Positions 44,600-55,016 are shown, counted from the stretch's first letter. The stretch: DNA of 64,000 nt from Massilia sp. UMI-21 (GCA_015277795.1 CP063848.1:2852001-2916000), one strand, 5' to 3'. The notes: a model not told the origin generated them from the letters alone. A program made the numbers and translations.

Positions 44600-44780
44600 C
44601 ATAGCGTGCACACAATTCCGTGGCGCTGCCCGCGCGGCTCTTCGCCGCACTCACCCAGTTCGCCAGCGTCCCTTTCGGGATCCCGATCCGCTGGGCCGCT
44701 TCCTCCTGAACAATCCTTGCTCCAGCAGCTTCACCGCCTCGGCCCAGAAATCCGGCAGGTATGTCTTCGAGTTCTTGAGT
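44600..44780 (-). pseudogene. IS3-family transposase orfA relic
   Basis: Two minus-strand frames together spell an IS3-type OrfA N-terminus: KNSKTYLPDFWAEAVKLLEQG in one, then EEAAQRIGIPKGTLANWVSAA after a frameshift near 44708. The expected ATG after AAGGAGCAAACTC reads AAG. No orfB or terminal repeats are seen. The fragment lies between the diverging cop and cus genes and suggests that an insertion sequence took part in joining them. Confidence 0.7.
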
Positions 44781-44910
44781 TTGCTCCTTCCGACAAGACA
44801 CGATCAATAATTCCTCGTCACACCCTGCATGCCTGGGGCAGATACGGCGTTTCCATGAAGGCCCATTCAATTGACAAAGACATAGGGCGAGCCTAGACTT
44901 CGAACTGACC

Positions 44911-45315
44911 ATGAGACTTCCACGCACATCTCGACTAATTGCCGCGACAATAGTGCTGTTCAGCATATTGTTTATGCAACTCGCTGTGTCGGCTTATGCG
45001 TGCCCAGCGCTGGGTCTGGGGCATGACCGTCAGATGACCTCGTCTGTGCAGACAATGCCAGCCGATATGGTCCCATGCGAAGACATGGATAAGGAACAGC
45101 CGAATCTGTGCCATGCGTCCCACCAGACAGCTAAGCAATCGCTCGACAAGCCTGCGACGCCACCTTTGGCAGCTTTCGTTGCTGTCGGCTACGGTCTTCC
45201 GATAAACCTGGAAGTAATTTCATTCGAGCGCTTTCTCGGCAGGTCAGCTCCTGCTTTCCTCGCGCGCGCGACGGCTCCGCCTATAGCCATTCGCAACTGC
45301 TGCTTCCGAATTTGA
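44911..45315 (+). CDS. Small exported protein upstream of cusCBA
   Basis: 134 aa with a leader (RLIAATIVLFSILFMQLAVSAYA) and cysteines CPALG, PCEDM, NLCHASHQ and a final NCCFRI. It resembles the other short exported proteins at the heads of the metal operons (18976, 44132, 54654). It precedes the OMF gene by 74 bp. Function unknown; a periplasmic sensor or chaperone of the efflux system is a guess. Confidence 0.6.
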   Translation: MRLPRTSRLIAATIVLFSILFMQLAVSAYACPALGLGHDRQMTSSVQTMPADMVPCEDMDKEQPNLCHASHQTAKQSLDKPATPPLAAFVAVGYGLPINLEVISFERFLGRSAPAFLARATAPPIAIRNCCFRI

Positions 45316-45389
45316 TCCTTCAGTCTGCTTGATTCCTCATCGCTACGCGTCGGCGCGAGCGATGTTACTCAATGCATTCTGGAGGTTTC

Positions 45390-46733
45390 ATGCTTTCCCG
45401 AGATATCAAAGCGCGCCACCCCGCGCCTCGTCCGGCTGTTCGGCCTCTCCGAGCAGTCCTCTTTGTTGTATTCACAGTATCGGTCGTCGTTACCAACGCC
45501 ACCGTTGCCAGCGAACGGGTACTGTCGCTGGTTGAAGCCCAGCAGCAGGCAGTCGAGCGATCCCGATTGTTGGCGGCGAAGGACCATGCTGTCCAGTCTG
45601 CACGGGAGATGTCAGTCGCTGCCGGTCAGCTCCCCGATGCGGTCCTGAAGCTCGGTGTCGACAATCTACCGATCAATGGACAAGATCGCTTCAGCATGAC
45701 GCGCGACTTCATGACGATGCGACGCATCGGCGTGATGCAAGAGCTGACGCGTACCGACAAACGTCGCCTGCGTGCGCAACGATTTGAACGCGAAGCGGAA
45801 AAGTCGGTGGCGGAAAAATCTGCCACGACCGCGACAATCGAACGCGAGACCGCACTGGCCTGGCTGGACCGTTACTACGCCGAAGCAATGTCGACCGCAA
45901 TAGCCGAACAGCTAGATCAGGCGAAGCTCGAGATCCAGGCGGCGGAGTCGGCGTATCGGGCCGGCCGGGGCAACCAGGCAGACATCTTCAACTCACGAAG
46001 CGCATTCGCTTTCCTGGAAGACAAGGCAAGCGATATCAGGCGCCGCATCGGCAATGCCAACATCGTGTTGGCCCGATGGATTGGCGACGCGGCTCAGTTG
46101 CCGCTCGGCGACAAGCCGGCAGTCGACTCCATCCGCCTCGACGAGGCTACACTCGAGGCCCAACTCGGACACCATCCGGAACTTGCCGTGCTTGCCAAAC
46201 AGGAAGACATCGCAACGACAGAAGCGCAGCTTGCAAAGGCGAACAAGAAGGCGGACTGGAGCATCGAGGTCGCAGTCCAAAAACGCGGTCCAGGGTATTC
46301 GGACATGGCATCGGTCGGCCTTTCGGTGCCCCTGCAGTGGGACCGGAAAAACCGCCAGGACCGCGAACTGTCGTCGAAGCTGGCCCAGGTCGAACAAGCA
46401 AGGGCGGAACGCGAGGACGCGCTGCGCGCCCATGTCGCTGAAGTGCGGGCCATGTTGAACGAGTGGCATACAAACAGGCAGCGACAGATCCGCTACGAGC
46501 AAGAACTGATCCCTTTTGCTCGCTCCAGGACAGAAGCGTCGCTTGCCTCTTACCGTGGCGGCAAGGCCACGCTGGCAGACGTCCTCGTGGCGCGGCGCAG
46601 TGAAATCGATGTGCGCTTGCAGGCTTTACAGCTCGGGCAGGAAACCGATCGCCTGTGGGCGCAACTTAATTTTCTTTTCCCGCAATACGGCCATACCCAG
46701 CCATTGAGAAGCAGGGCGAACAAGGATTTTTAA
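45390..46733 (+). CDS. cusC: CusC-like TolC-family outer-membrane factor
   Basis: 447 aa from ATG 45390, which has GGAGG five bases upstream; an ATG at 45372 lacks one. The leader is followed by two helical repeats of the OMF family (LVEAQQQAVERSRLLAAKD, then FARSRTEASLASYRGGKATL). There is no lipobox, unlike the protein at 19882. As the first of cusCBA it forms the outer-membrane duct of the copper/silver efflux pump; the stop codon of cusC is directly followed by the cusB start. Confidence 0.88.
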   Translation: MLSRDIKARHPAPRPAVRPLRAVLFVVFTVSVVVTNATVASERVLSLVEAQQQAVERSRLLAAKDHAVQSAREMSVAAGQLPDAVLKLGVDNLPINGQDRFSMTRDFMTMRRIGVMQELTRTDKRRLRAQRFEREAEKSVAEKSATTATIERETALAWLDRYYAEAMSTAIAEQLDQAKLEIQAAESAYRAGRGNQADIFNSRSAFAFLEDKASDIRRRIGNANIVLARWIGDAAQLPLGDKPAVDSIRLDEATLEAQLGHHPELAVLAKQEDIATTEAQLAKANKKADWSIEVAVQKRGPGYSDMASVGLSVPLQWDRKNRQDRELSSKLAQVEQARAEREDALRAHVAEVRAMLNEWHTNRQRQIRYEQELIPFARSRTEASLASYRGGKATLADVLVARRSEIDVRLQALQLGQETDRLWAQLNFLFPQYGHTQPLRSRANKDF

Positions 46734-48338
46734 ATGAATGCTAGAAAATTAACAACTGTACTGCTAGTGGCTGCGGCACTGAGCGCCGCCGGGTACGGCC
46801 TCTACAAGTTTGGTATGAATCGCGGGATGGGGATGTCCCCTGCTCCACAATCGGCGCCCTCCGCCCAAGAAGCAGGTGCAGATCAAGCTACTGGACGCAA
46901 GGTGCTTTATTGGCATGACCCGATGGTCCCGGGCCAGAAATTCGACAAGCCGGGCAAGTCGCCGTTCATGGATATGCAACTCGTTCCTGTGTATGCCGAC
47001 GAGGCTGGCGATGAGGGCAGTGTCAGCATCAGCCCACGAGTGGAACAGAACCTGGGTATCCGTACCGCCGAAGTCACGAAGGGCAGGCTTGCCTCCAGCG
47101 TGGAGGCTGTCGGCAACGTGGCTTACAACGAGCGTGACGTCGCCGTCGTGCAGGCGCGCAGTAACGGCTACGTCGAGCAGCTCTTCGTGCGCGCACCCCT
47201 CGACCAGGTGAAAAAGGGGCAGCCCCTGGCGGCTTTGTATGTGCCTGACTGGGTCGCAGTGCAGGAAGAATATCTGACGGCCAAGCAGATGAAAGGTCCA
47301 GGGACGGACGGCCTGGTGGAGGGCGCGCGGCAGCGTATGCGCCTCGCCGGGATGACGGACGCGCAGATCCGAGGTGTCGAATCCAGCGGCAAGGTGCAGC
47401 CTCGGGTAACCATCAGCGCGCCCATCAGTGGTGTCGTTGCAGAGCTCGCAGTTCGTGAAGGGATGACCTTCGCCTCCGGCGCTCCGATGTTCCGAATCAA
47501 TGGGCTCAGTACAATCTGGGTCAACGCCGAGGTGCCCGAAGCGGCGGCGGCTGAAGTACGTCCTGGCACCAGAGTCGAAGCCCGTACCCCCGCGCTGCCA
47601 GGCACTGTCTTACATGGCAAGGTCAGCGCAATCTTGCCTGAAGTTGAAGCGACTACACGCACATTGACGGCGCGTGTCGAACTCGCCAATCCACAGCAAC
47701 GCCTGGTGCCGGGTATGTTCGCGACCGTAAGCTTCACGCCGGCAGCCAGCGCGGAAACCTTGATGGTCCCGACGGAAGCGGTGATCCAGACAGGTACACG
47801 CAGTGTTGTGATGGTCGCTCAAGGTCAGGGCAAATTCAGCCCTGTCGACGTCCAAACCGGCCGCGAGAGCAATGGCCAGACTCAAATTCTCAAAGGTCTC
47901 GACCTTGGGCAAAAAATCATTGTCTCGGGTCAGTTCCTGATCGATTCGGAAGCCAGCCTGAGAGGTACCACGAACCGGCTAAGCGGCCCCGTGCCAACCG
48001 AAGGCAATCAGCAAACCGCTGGCCCGACGACGCATCGCGCTCAAGGCAAAGTCGAGGATATCGACAAGGATGAAATTACGCTTTCGCACGATCCGATCCC
48101 AAGCATGCAATGGCCGGCAATGACGATGGGATTCAAGGTGCCGGTGGCGGGCGCACCGAAAAATCTGGCAATCGGCGATACGGTGAACTTCGAGTTCCAG
48201 CAAACCAAGGACGGCTCGTTCCAGATCACCAGCATTTCCCCTGCTGGACCGTCGATGCAGGGCATGGGTGACATGGGCGCCGCCGCTATCAAGCATGGCG
48301 CCCACACTCCTGCCGCTATGGGAGACGCAAAGAAATGA
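46734..48338 (+). CDS. cusB: CusB periplasmic adaptor with C-terminal CusF domain
   Basis: 534 aa. N-terminal anchor ([20 protein letters not shown]) and a metal-binding segment [20 protein letters not shown] with MDMQLVPVY, as in CusB-type adaptors. The barrel-sandwich and hairpin parts follow. From about residue 440 a CusF domain is fused ([16 protein letters not shown], with the His-Trp-Met-Met copper site intact). CusB links CusA to CusC and receives Cu+ from CusF. It overlaps cusA (ATGA). Confidence 0.93.
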   Translation: MNARKLTTVLLVAAALSAAGYGLYKFGMNRGMGMSPAPQSAPSAQEAGADQATGRKVLYWHDPMVPGQKFDKPGKSPFMDMQLVPVYADEAGDEGSVSISPRVEQNLGIRTAEVTKGRLASSVEAVGNVAYNERDVAVVQARSNGYVEQLFVRAPLDQVKKGQPLAALYVPDWVAVQEEYLTAKQMKGPGTDGLVEGARQRMRLAGMTDAQIRGVESSGKVQPRVTISAPISGVVAELAVREGMTFASGAPMFRINGLSTIWVNAEVPEAAAAEVRPGTRVEARTPALPGTVLHGKVSAILPEVEATTRTLTARVELANPQQRLVPGMFATVSFTPAASAETLMVPTEAVIQTGTRSVVMVAQGQGKFSPVDVQTGRESNGQTQILKGLDLGQKIIVSGQFLIDSEASLRGTTNRLSGPVPTEGNQQTAGPTTHRAQGKVEDIDKDEITLSHDPIPSMQWPAMTMGFKVPVAGAPKNLAIGDTVNFEFQQTKDGSFQITSISPAGPSMQGMGDMGAAAIKHGAHTPAAMGDAKK

Positions 48339-51300
48339 TCGCCAAACTCATTCGCTGGTCGATCCTGAATCGCTTCCTGGTACTTCTGGCAACAGTGGGG
48401 ATCACGGCGTGGGGCATCTACGCGTTGCAGCGTACTCCGCTCGACGCCCTGCCTGATTTATCCGACGTGCAGGTGATCATCCGCACATCCTACCCGGGCC
48501 AGGCGCCTCAACTAGTCGAGAACCAGGTCACCTATCCGCTCACTACGACAATGCTGTCGGTGCCGGGCGCGAAAACGGTACGCGGCTATTCCTTCTTTGG
48601 CGATTCCTTCGTCTACATCCTGTTCGAGGACGGCACCGACCCGTATTGGGCGCGCTCGCGTGTACTGGAATACTTGAATCAGGTGCAGTCGCGCTTGCCG
48701 CCGCAGGCGAAGACCTCGCTCGGCCCCGACGCTACGGGAGTTGGTTGGGTCTACGAATACGCACTCGTCGACCGCAGTGGCAGGATGGACCTGTCGCAAT
48801 TGCGCGCGTTTCAGGACTGGTTCCTCAAGTACGAGCTCAAGACGGTCGCCAATGTGTCGGAAGTCGCAAGCCTGGGCGGCATGGTGCGGCAATATCAGAT
48901 CGTACTCGATCCCGCGAAGCTTCGCGGCTACAACATTGCGCATGGCATGGTCATCGACGCGGTGCAGAAGGCCAACCAGGAGGCCGGCGGTTCAGTGCTC
49001 GAGCTGGGCGAAGCCGAATATATGGTACGTGCGAGCGGTTACCTGCAGTCGCTCGACGACTTCCGCAAGATTCCCCTGATGACTTCGGAGGCCGGTGTTC
49101 CCGTCCTGCTGGGTGACGTCGCGCGAATCCAGCTGGGTCCGGAAATGCGACGCGGCATCTCCGAGCTCAACGGCGAAGGCGAGGTTGCAGGTGGCGTCAT
49201 CGTCATGCGCTCAGGGAAAAATGCGCTGGAGACTATCGATGCGGTGAAAGCGAAACTGGCGGCTCTCAAGCCAAGTCTGCCCCCTGGAGTTGAGATCGTT
49301 CCGACCTACGACCGATCGCACCTGATCAGACGGGCGGTAGACAATCTGCGCGACAAGCTGGTCGAGGAATTCGTCGTCGTTGCAATTGTGTGCGCAATCT
49401 TCCTGTTCCATTTGCGCTCGGCGCTAGTTGCGATTGTCACACTGCCGATCGGTATCTTAATCGCCTTCATCGTCATGCACTACCAGGGGGTAAACGCGAA
49501 CATCATGTCGCTCGGCGGTATCGCGATTGCGGTGGGCGCGATGGTGGACGCCGCCGTGGTCATGATCGAGAACGCGCACAAGCATATCGAAGTGTGGAAC
49601 CACGCTCATCCGGGGACGAAGCTGGAAGGAGAAGATCGCTGGCGGGTCATTGGAGATGCAGCGGCCGAAGTCGGGCCGGCGCTGTTCTTCTCGCTGTTGA
49701 TCATCGTGCTGTCGTTTATTCCAGTGTTCACGCTGGAGGCGCAAGAAGGCCGCCTGTTCTCGCCGCTTGCGTTCACGAAGACCTACTCAATGGCAGCGGC
49801 GGCAGGGCTGGCTGTGACCTTGATCCCGGTACTGATGGGCTACCTGATCCGCGGACGCATTCCCGAGGAGCACAAGAACCCACTGAATCGCTTCTTGATT
49901 GCCGTGTACCGCCCCTTGCTCGATGGGGTGCTGCGCTTCCCCAAGGCGACGCTGATCGCGGCCGCTGCGATTGCCCTTGTGACCGTGTGGCCGATGACGC
50001 GGCTCGGCGGGGAATTCATGCCGCCTCTTGATGAAGGCGACCTCCTGTACATGCCTTCGGCGCTGCCAGGACTGTCGGCAGGCAAAGTGTCGCAGCTGCT
50101 CCAGCAGACTGACCGCTTGATCAAAACCGTACCCGAAGTGCAAAGCGTGTTTGGCAAAGCAGGGCGGGCCGAGACGGCAACCGACCCTGCGCCCCTGGAG
50201 ATGTTCGAGACCACGATTCAATTCAAGCCCAGGGATCAATGGCGCTCAGGAATGACCACGGACAAGCTGGTGGAGGAACTGGACAGCGTAGTCAAGGTGC
50301 CTGGACTTTCCAATATCTGGGTACCGCCGATCCGGAACCGCATCGACATGCTGGCTACGGGCATAAAGAGTCCGGTCGGCGTCAAGGTGGCCGGTAGCAG
50401 CCTGCAGGAAATCGATCGCGTTGCCAGTGAAATCGAAAGGATCGTCAAGAAGGTTCCGGGCGTGTCATCGGCATTGGCTGAACGTCTCAATGGAGGACGC
50501 TATATCGACGTCAACATCAGCCGCGACCAGGCAGCCCGGTACGGCCTGAATATCGCCGATGTGCAGAGCGTCGTCTCGGCGGCAATTGGCGGTGACAACA
50601 TTGGTGAGACCGTGGAAGGCCTGCAGCGCTTCCCGATCAACGTCCGCTATCCGCGCGAGGTCCGGGATTCCATCGAAAACCTGCGGCAATTGCCCGTCCT
50701 GACGCCGCGCGGGGCACAGATTCGCCTGGGTGATGTGGCAGAGATCCGCATCAATGACGGCCCACCCATGCTCAGGAGTGAAAACGCGCGCCTGTCCGGT
50801 TGGGTGTACGTCGACATTCGAGGACGCGACATGAATTCGGTGGTGCGCGACATGCAGCAGGTTGTCGCGAAGGAGGTCAAGCTGCAACCGGGGTATTCGA
50901 TTTCCTGGTCAGGTCAGTTCGAATACCTGGAACGCGCCAGTGCGAAGCTCAAGTTCGTGGTGCCGGCAACGCTATTGGTAATCTTCATCCTTCTCTACAT
51001 GACATTTAAGCGCTTTGACGAGGCCATCCTCATCATGGCGACCTTGCCGTTCGCACTGGCCGGCGGTATCTGGTTGCTCTGGATACTTGGGCACCACATT
51101 TCGGTCGCCAGCGCGGTGGGCTTCATTGCACTTGCAGGCGTTGCGGCAGAATTCGGGGTGATCATGCTGCTCTACCTGAAACATGCCTGGGAAGCCCGCC
51201 TGGCGGCAGGAAAGGCGTCGGAAGCTGATCTGTTAGACGCTATTCGCGAGGGCGCGGTTCAACGTGTGAGGCCAAAGGCAATGACCGTCGCGGTCATCAT

Positions 51301-51511
51301 TGCCGGTTTAGTGCCGATCATGATCGCCCATGGCACGGGTTCGGAAATCATGCAGCGTATTGCAGCGCCAATGGTCGGTGGGATGTTGTCCGCGCCATTG
51401 CTGTCGATGTTTGTGGTGCCAGTGGTCTACATGTTGATGCGCCGTCGGGAGGTACAACAAGAGAACGTCCGTCAATCCGGAGCCAAGGAGGCCATCTATG
51501 AAAATACATGA
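48335..51511 (+). CDS. cusA: CusA RND copper/silver efflux pump
   Basis: 1058 aa, full length for the heavy-metal RND family. The proton-relay helix reads [19 protein letters not shown]. The CusA-specific copper methionines are recognisable in [17 protein letters not shown] and [15 protein letters not shown]. The N-terminus is [18 protein letters not shown]. It exports Cu+ or Ag+ from periplasm or cytosol through CusC. Confidence 0.95.
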   Translation: MIAKLIRWSILNRFLVLLATVGITAWGIYALQRTPLDALPDLSDVQVIIRTSYPGQAPQLVENQVTYPLTTTMLSVPGAKTVRGYSFFGDSFVYILFEDGTDPYWARSRVLEYLNQVQSRLPPQAKTSLGPDATGVGWVYEYALVDRSGRMDLSQLRAFQDWFLKYELKTVANVSEVASLGGMVRQYQIVLDPAKLRGYNIAHGMVIDAVQKANQEAGGSVLELGEAEYMVRASGYLQSLDDFRKIPLMTSEAGVPVLLGDVARIQLGPEMRRGISELNGEGEVAGGVIVMRSGKNALETIDAVKAKLAALKPSLPPGVEIVPTYDRSHLIRRAVDNLRDKLVEEFVVVAIVCAIFLFHLRSALVAIVTLPIGILIAFIVMHYQGVNANIMSLGGIAIAVGAMVDAAVVMIENAHKHIEVWNHAHPGTKLEGEDRWRVIGDAAAEVGPALFFSLLIIVLSFIPVFTLEAQEGRLFSPLAFTKTYSMAAAAGLAVTLIPVLMGYLIRGRIPEEHKNPLNRFLIAVYRPLLDGVLRFPKATLIAAAAIALVTVWPMTRLGGEFMPPLDEGDLLYMPSALPGLSAGKVSQLLQQTDRLIKTVPEVQSVFGKAGRAETATDPAPLEMFETTIQFKPRDQWRSGMTTDKLVEELDSVVKVPGLSNIWVPPIRNRIDMLATGIKSPVGVKVAGSSLQEIDRVASEIERIVKKVPGVSSALAERLNGGRYIDVNISRDQAARYGLNIADVQSVVSAAIGGDNIGETVEGLQRFPINVRYPREVRDSIENLRQLPVLTPRGAQIRLGDVAEIRINDGPPMLRSENARLSGWVYVDIRGRDMNSVVRDMQQVVAKEVKLQPGYSISWSGQFEYLERASAKLKFVVPATLLVIFILLYMTFKRFDEAILIMATLPFALAGGIWLLWILGHHISVASAVGFIALAGVAAEFGVIMLLYLKHAWEARLAAGKASEADLLDAIREGAVQRVRPKAMTVAVIIAGLVPIMIAHGTGSEIMQRIAAPMVGGMLSAPLLSMFVVPVVYMLMRRREVQQENVRQSGAKEAIYENT

Positions 51512-51569
51512 GTTACAACGACGGGATAGCACGAGTCGACCAGGTCTCCGTGGATTACTCAATCATTAA
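51498..51569 (+). CDS. 23-codon ORF with strong ribosome site overlapping the cusA end
   Basis: AAGGAGG stands 7 nt before ATG 51498; the frame reads [16 protein letters not shown] and ends LLNH. It overlaps the last 14 bases of cusA in another frame. It could be a tiny protein, a remnant, or a coupling peptide for the genes after it. Evidence is the ribosome site only. Confidence 0.35.
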   Translation: MKIHELQRRDSTSRPGLRGLLNH

Positions 51570-51580
51570 AGGAGACGATC

Positions 51581-51640
51581 ATGAAGAAGATATTTGGGAT
51601 GTCGTCTGCTCACGGACGAAAATTACTTTACCCACTTTGA
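51581..51640 (+). CDS. 19-codon leader-like ORF before cusF
   Basis: GGAG is 6 nt before ATG 51581; the product is MKKIFGMSSAHGRKLLYPL. It ends 11 bp before the cusF start and its stop overlaps the next ribosome site. It could be a leader peptide or the truncated head of a former signal peptide. Confidence 0.35.
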   Translation: MKKIFGMSSAHGRKLLYPL

Positions 51641-51651
51641 GGAGAAATCTC

Positions 51652-52086
51652 ATGAAACGTTTTGCCCCCCTGTCCCTTCTCGCTGCATTGGCCAGTTCCG
51701 GCGCGGCCTTCGGTCAAGCTGCCGATATGAAGGGGATGGGCATGAAACAAGCCTGTATGGATATGAAGGACATGAAGGACATGAAGGGTATGGATATGTC
51801 GGCATGCAAGGACATGATGAAGGAGAAAGCGGCCGATAGCAAAGCCCAAGGTGCATCCAAGAATGGAGTGGTACACAAAACCTCAGCTGTAGTGAAGGGG
51901 GTCGATCGAGCAAACGACAAAGTGACGCTTGCACATGACCAGGTGAAAACGCTTAAGTGGCCACCAATGACGATGAGCTTCGGCGTTAAGGACAAGTCAT
52001 TGCTTGACAAGCTGGTAGTCGGCAAAAAAGTTGAGGTGGAGTTCACCCAGCAAGGGTCGGACTACGTCATCTCATCCGTCAAATAA
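51652..52086 (+). CDS. cusF: CusF-like copper chaperone with Met-rich extension
   Basis: 144 aa from ATG 51652 (GGAGAAATC upstream). After the signal peptide comes an extension of repeated Asp-Met units (MDMKDMKDMKGMDMSACKDM) not found in E. coli CusF. The CusF OB-fold follows, with the ligands in HDQVKTLKWPPMTMSF. The Met-rich arm could bind several extra Cu+ ions. It is the fourth gene of the cus operon. Confidence 0.9.
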   Translation: MKRFAPLSLLAALASSGAAFGQAADMKGMGMKQACMDMKDMKDMKGMDMSACKDMMKEKAADSKAQGASKNGVVHKTSAVVKGVDRANDKVTLAHDQVKTLKWPPMTMSFGVKDKSLLDKLVVGKKVEVEFTQQGSDYVISSVK

Positions 52087-52389
52087 GGCGGACGCGAGCG
52101 TTCATGCTCGTATCCGAGCTGTTCAGTGCGGTGGCAGGCCAAGGCATTCCTAGCCTCCGACATGCCATTGCGCTGAGGTTGATTGAATATGATCTTGCGC
52201 ACTACATCTTCAGGAAGACGCGTCACGTGTCAGTTTTGGGTTTTGTTCAAACGCTTTTGGAAAGTGGCGTAAATAGAACCGAGAAATGGCACAACGAGCT
52301 GTCGTCCTGACCTGATTGACTCGCCAGCAGAGCGTGACGGGGTTCCCAAAGAGGCTCCCATAACCCTGAGTACATTCAAGGAGAATATC
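52087..52389 (+). other. Gap between cusF and the second storage-protein gene
   Basis: About 300 bp with no supported gene. A 68-codon frame at 52104-52310 has no ribosome site or family match. The stretch just before 52390 contains AAGGAG for the next gene. Nothing else was recognised. Confidence 0.4.
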
Positions 52390-52761
52390 ATGGTGCAAAG
52401 TCAATTCCAGTCGTGTATCAAGGCGTGTTACGAATGCGCCGAGGCGTGCGATACCTGCGCCGCGGCGTGCCTGCGGGAGACGGACCCCAGGATGATGGCG
52501 CGCTGCATTATGCTCGATGACGAGTGCGCGGCAATCTGCCGTCTTGCCGCGCAGCTGATGAGCCGCGCAACCGAGCATGCTCATCAGCTATGCCAGCTGT
52601 GCGCCGACATTTGCGACGCCTGCGCCCAGGAATGCGCAAGCCACCAGATCCAGCATTGCCAAGATTGCGCCGCCGCCTGCCGCCGCTGTGCGGACGAGTG
52701 CCGCAGGATGATGCAGCCGACCAGTGGTCAAGGAACTTCCGTAGGCACTCACGCCCACTAA
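52390..52761 (+). CDS. Four-helix copper-storage-type protein (second copy), 19 Cys
   Basis: 123 aa, cytosolic, with 19 cysteines in the same positions as the protein at 40461 (CIKACYECAEACDTCAAAC, later HCQDCAAACRRCADEC). The C-terminus has an extra His tail (SVGTHAH). AAGGAG lies 8 nt before the ATG. The two copies differ at many residues, so they are diverged paralogues. This one sits after the cus operon, the other after copAB. Confidence 0.88.
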   Translation: MVQSQFQSCIKACYECAEACDTCAAACLRETDPRMMARCIMLDDECAAICRLAAQLMSRATEHAHQLCQLCADICDACAQECASHQIQHCQDCAAACRRCADECRRMMQPTSGQGTSVGTHAH

Positions 52762-52857
52762 AGTACCTTTTTCGGGATCTGCGGCGCGGATCCCGAAGTT
52801 GACTCTGCCGTTATGCGGGTGATCCCGTCGAATTGCTGCTACTTGCGACCTTCGAAC

Positions 52858-53451
52858 CCACGACCCAATTCATATCGGCGCCAGCATAGACCGGCTGCGC
52901 GCTTCGCGCTATGGGATGAGCGTGGCCGACATCCAGACAGTGGTGTCCGGCGATCGGTGGCGACAACGCCCGCGAAGTCGTCGACGGGCGCCGGCGCTTC
53001 CCGATCAGCTTGCGCTACCCGCAGGACCACCGCGACTCATTCCAGGTCCTGCGCTAGCTGCCGATCGTCACCGCTGGGCCCGCAGATTCGTCTTGGCGAC
53101 GTGACGACGGTCGTCGTGATGGACAGTTCTCTAACGATCCGAAGCGAGGAAGCGCGCCTGTCAGGTTGGGTATACGTCGATGCCCGCGGTGTTGGCCTGC
53201 TCACTGCGGTTCGTGCGATGCCGGAGCGTGTCCGCGACAACGTCTCGCTGCCGCCAGCTTATGCCATCGGCTGGTCGGGGCAGTTCGAATATCTCGGAAG
53301 CGCGGCCGGCTCCAAAATCTTGCAGCGCATCGATGCACCGATGATTGGCGGAATGGTCACCGCACCGCTACTTTCGCTGTTTGTGATCCCTGCCGCCTGG
53401 CGGCTACTACAAGAGCGGCGTATAGGTAAGCGTCAGAACGAAGTGACCTAG
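52858..53451 (+). pseudogene. Decayed RND heavy-metal pump gene (cusA/czcA relic)
   Basis: Three frames give successive pieces of an RND pump. [16 protein letters not shown] is followed, after a frameshift, by [20 protein letters not shown] and an in-frame TAG. A further shift gives [19 protein letters not shown] and [13 protein letters not shown]. The last part jumps from [11 protein letters not shown] to [14 protein letters not shown], missing about 150 residues of membrane domain. The 5' two thirds of the gene are absent. It marks an older Cus-like pump lost after arrival of the present one. Confidence 0.85.
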
Positions 53452-53682
53452 CTTCAAGGCGCCGGACGTCCATGAAGGCGTGCTTCGCATTACGATTCGA
53501 AAAGGCCGCGAACACCAACCTTCCGATCTTCGGGCGCTTGGCAGGAGGCCGCCGATCGCAGACAGTTTGACTAGCCTCCTCTTACGGGCGTCGTTTTTAT
53601 TCGCATAACTGTAGGATGCTCAACAGTACTTTAAAGAGTCTGATAAGCCATTCGACTGGCATTTACCGATGAGGAATGATGG

Positions 53683-54603
53683 ATGGGAGACCAGCACCGC
53701 CACAACGTCCACAACGGCAGCGGCAACCTCAAGGTTGCATTTCTACTGAACTTTACGTTTACGCTGATCGAATTCGCCGGCGGACTGTGGACGAATAGCG
53801 TGGCCATTCTCAGCGATGCCGTGCATGACCTCGGTGACTCGATCTCGCTCGGACTCGCCTGGTACTTCGATCGTCTTTCAAAGCACGGCAGCACCCCGAA
53901 AGACACCTACGGCTACGCTCGATACTCACTGCTTGGCGGCCTGATCACCGCTATCGTATTGATTGCCGGCATCGGCTTTATCCTGTGGAACGCAGCGCAG
54001 CGCCTTCTCGATCCGGAGGAAGTCAACGCGACGGGTATGATCGTTCTGGCGGTGGTTGGCGTCATCTTCAATGGCGCAGCGGTTCTGCGTGTTCGCAAGG
54101 GGGAGTCGCTGACCGAGAAAGTCGTCAGTTGGCACCTGCTGGAGGACACCCTCGGCTGGATTGCGGTGCTGATCGGCGCAGCGGTGATGGCAGTCTGGGA
54201 CCTCCCCTGGATCGACCCGGCCCTATCGATCTGTATTTCGCTCTTCGTGTTGTGGAACGTTTTCCGCAATCTCCGGAAGTTCTTCGAAGTTTTTCTGCAG
54301 CGGACTCCGTCCACCTTTGACCTTCCTGCCTTCGAAACTGCGGTGAGGGCTATTCCCGAGGTCATCGATGTACACGATACCCACAGTTGGTCGATCGACG
54401 GCGAGAAGCACGTACTGACAACCCACGTCATCGTCTCGCAGAAAGCGTTTCCAGACAAAGTCATGTCGATCAAGTCGCACGTGACAACCCTCATTGGCGA
54501 CAAGGCCTTTGAACACATTGCAATCGACATCGGAACGCCTATGGACCATATTGAAGAGAAAACACGTACAGGGTCCGAGATTCGACAAAGGCGGCAGGAC
54601 TGA
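53683..54603 (+). CDS. CDF-family cation efflux protein
   Basis: 306 aa, six spans. The zinc site is seen as LSDAVHDLGDS in span 2 and HLLEDTLGW in span 5, giving His/Asp pairs. There is a C-terminal cytosolic ferredoxin-like domain (IDVHDTHSWSIDGEKHVLTT). CDF proteins export Zn2+, Cd2+ or Co2+ by proton antiport. It differs clearly from the CzcD-like protein at 61748 and stands at the start of the zinc island. Confidence 0.9.
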   Translation: MGDQHRHNVHNGSGNLKVAFLLNFTFTLIEFAGGLWTNSVAILSDAVHDLGDSISLGLAWYFDRLSKHGSTPKDTYGYARYSLLGGLITAIVLIAGIGFILWNAAQRLLDPEEVNATGMIVLAVVGVIFNGAAVLRVRKGESLTEKVVSWHLLEDTLGWIAVLIGAAVMAVWDLPWIDPALSICISLFVLWNVFRNLRKFFEVFLQRTPSTFDLPAFETAVRAIPEVIDVHDTHSWSIDGEKHVLTTHVIVSQKAFPDKVMSIKSHVTTLIGDKAFEHIAIDIGTPMDHIEEKTRTGSEIRQRRQD

Positions 54604-54653
54604 AGAATGACAAGAGCGCAGTCCATTGCATGAGGCCATGCTATACTTTTCCT

Positions 54654-55016
54654 ATGACCCGCCGGTTTATTTACCTTGTGCTTACAATCATGATGCTTCA
54701 GCTTAGCTGGAGCGTCGTGGCAGAGTATTGCGAGCACGAAACCGGCCGCGCTGCACAGCATCTTGGCCACCATGCGTCGCACGACGAGCCTGCTCAAGAG
54801 GCTTTCAGTTCGCTCGACCAGCCATCCAAGTCGAAAACAGGGACGCTGCATTCGCACTGCACTTCCTGTACCCACACGCCCCTGACGTTCGAGGCGCTGC
54901 CTGTCATGGCCGCGGTTTCCGAACCTCTGCGCATTGCACCCATCTCCCCCCTGCTTCGCCTCTCCTCTATCGATGTGGCCCCGCCCGAGCGGCCCCAATG
55001 GGTTGCCGTCGTCTGA
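54654..55016 (+). CDS. czcI: CzcI-like small exported protein
   Basis: 120 aa from ATG 54654. The signal peptide (LVLTIMMLQLSWSVVA) is followed by EYCEHETGRAAQHLGHHASH, which matches the CzcI pattern of a Cys-His stretch after the leader. A second group, HSHCTSCTH, is further on. CzcI lies upstream of czcCBA in Cupriavidus and modulates its induction. It is 115 bp before czcC here. Confidence 0.78.
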   Translation: MTRRFIYLVLTIMMLQLSWSVVAEYCEHETGRAAQHLGHHASHDEPAQEAFSSLDQPSKSKTGTLHSHCTSCTHTPLTFEALPVMAAVSEPLRIAPISPLLRLSSIDVAPPERPQWVAVV

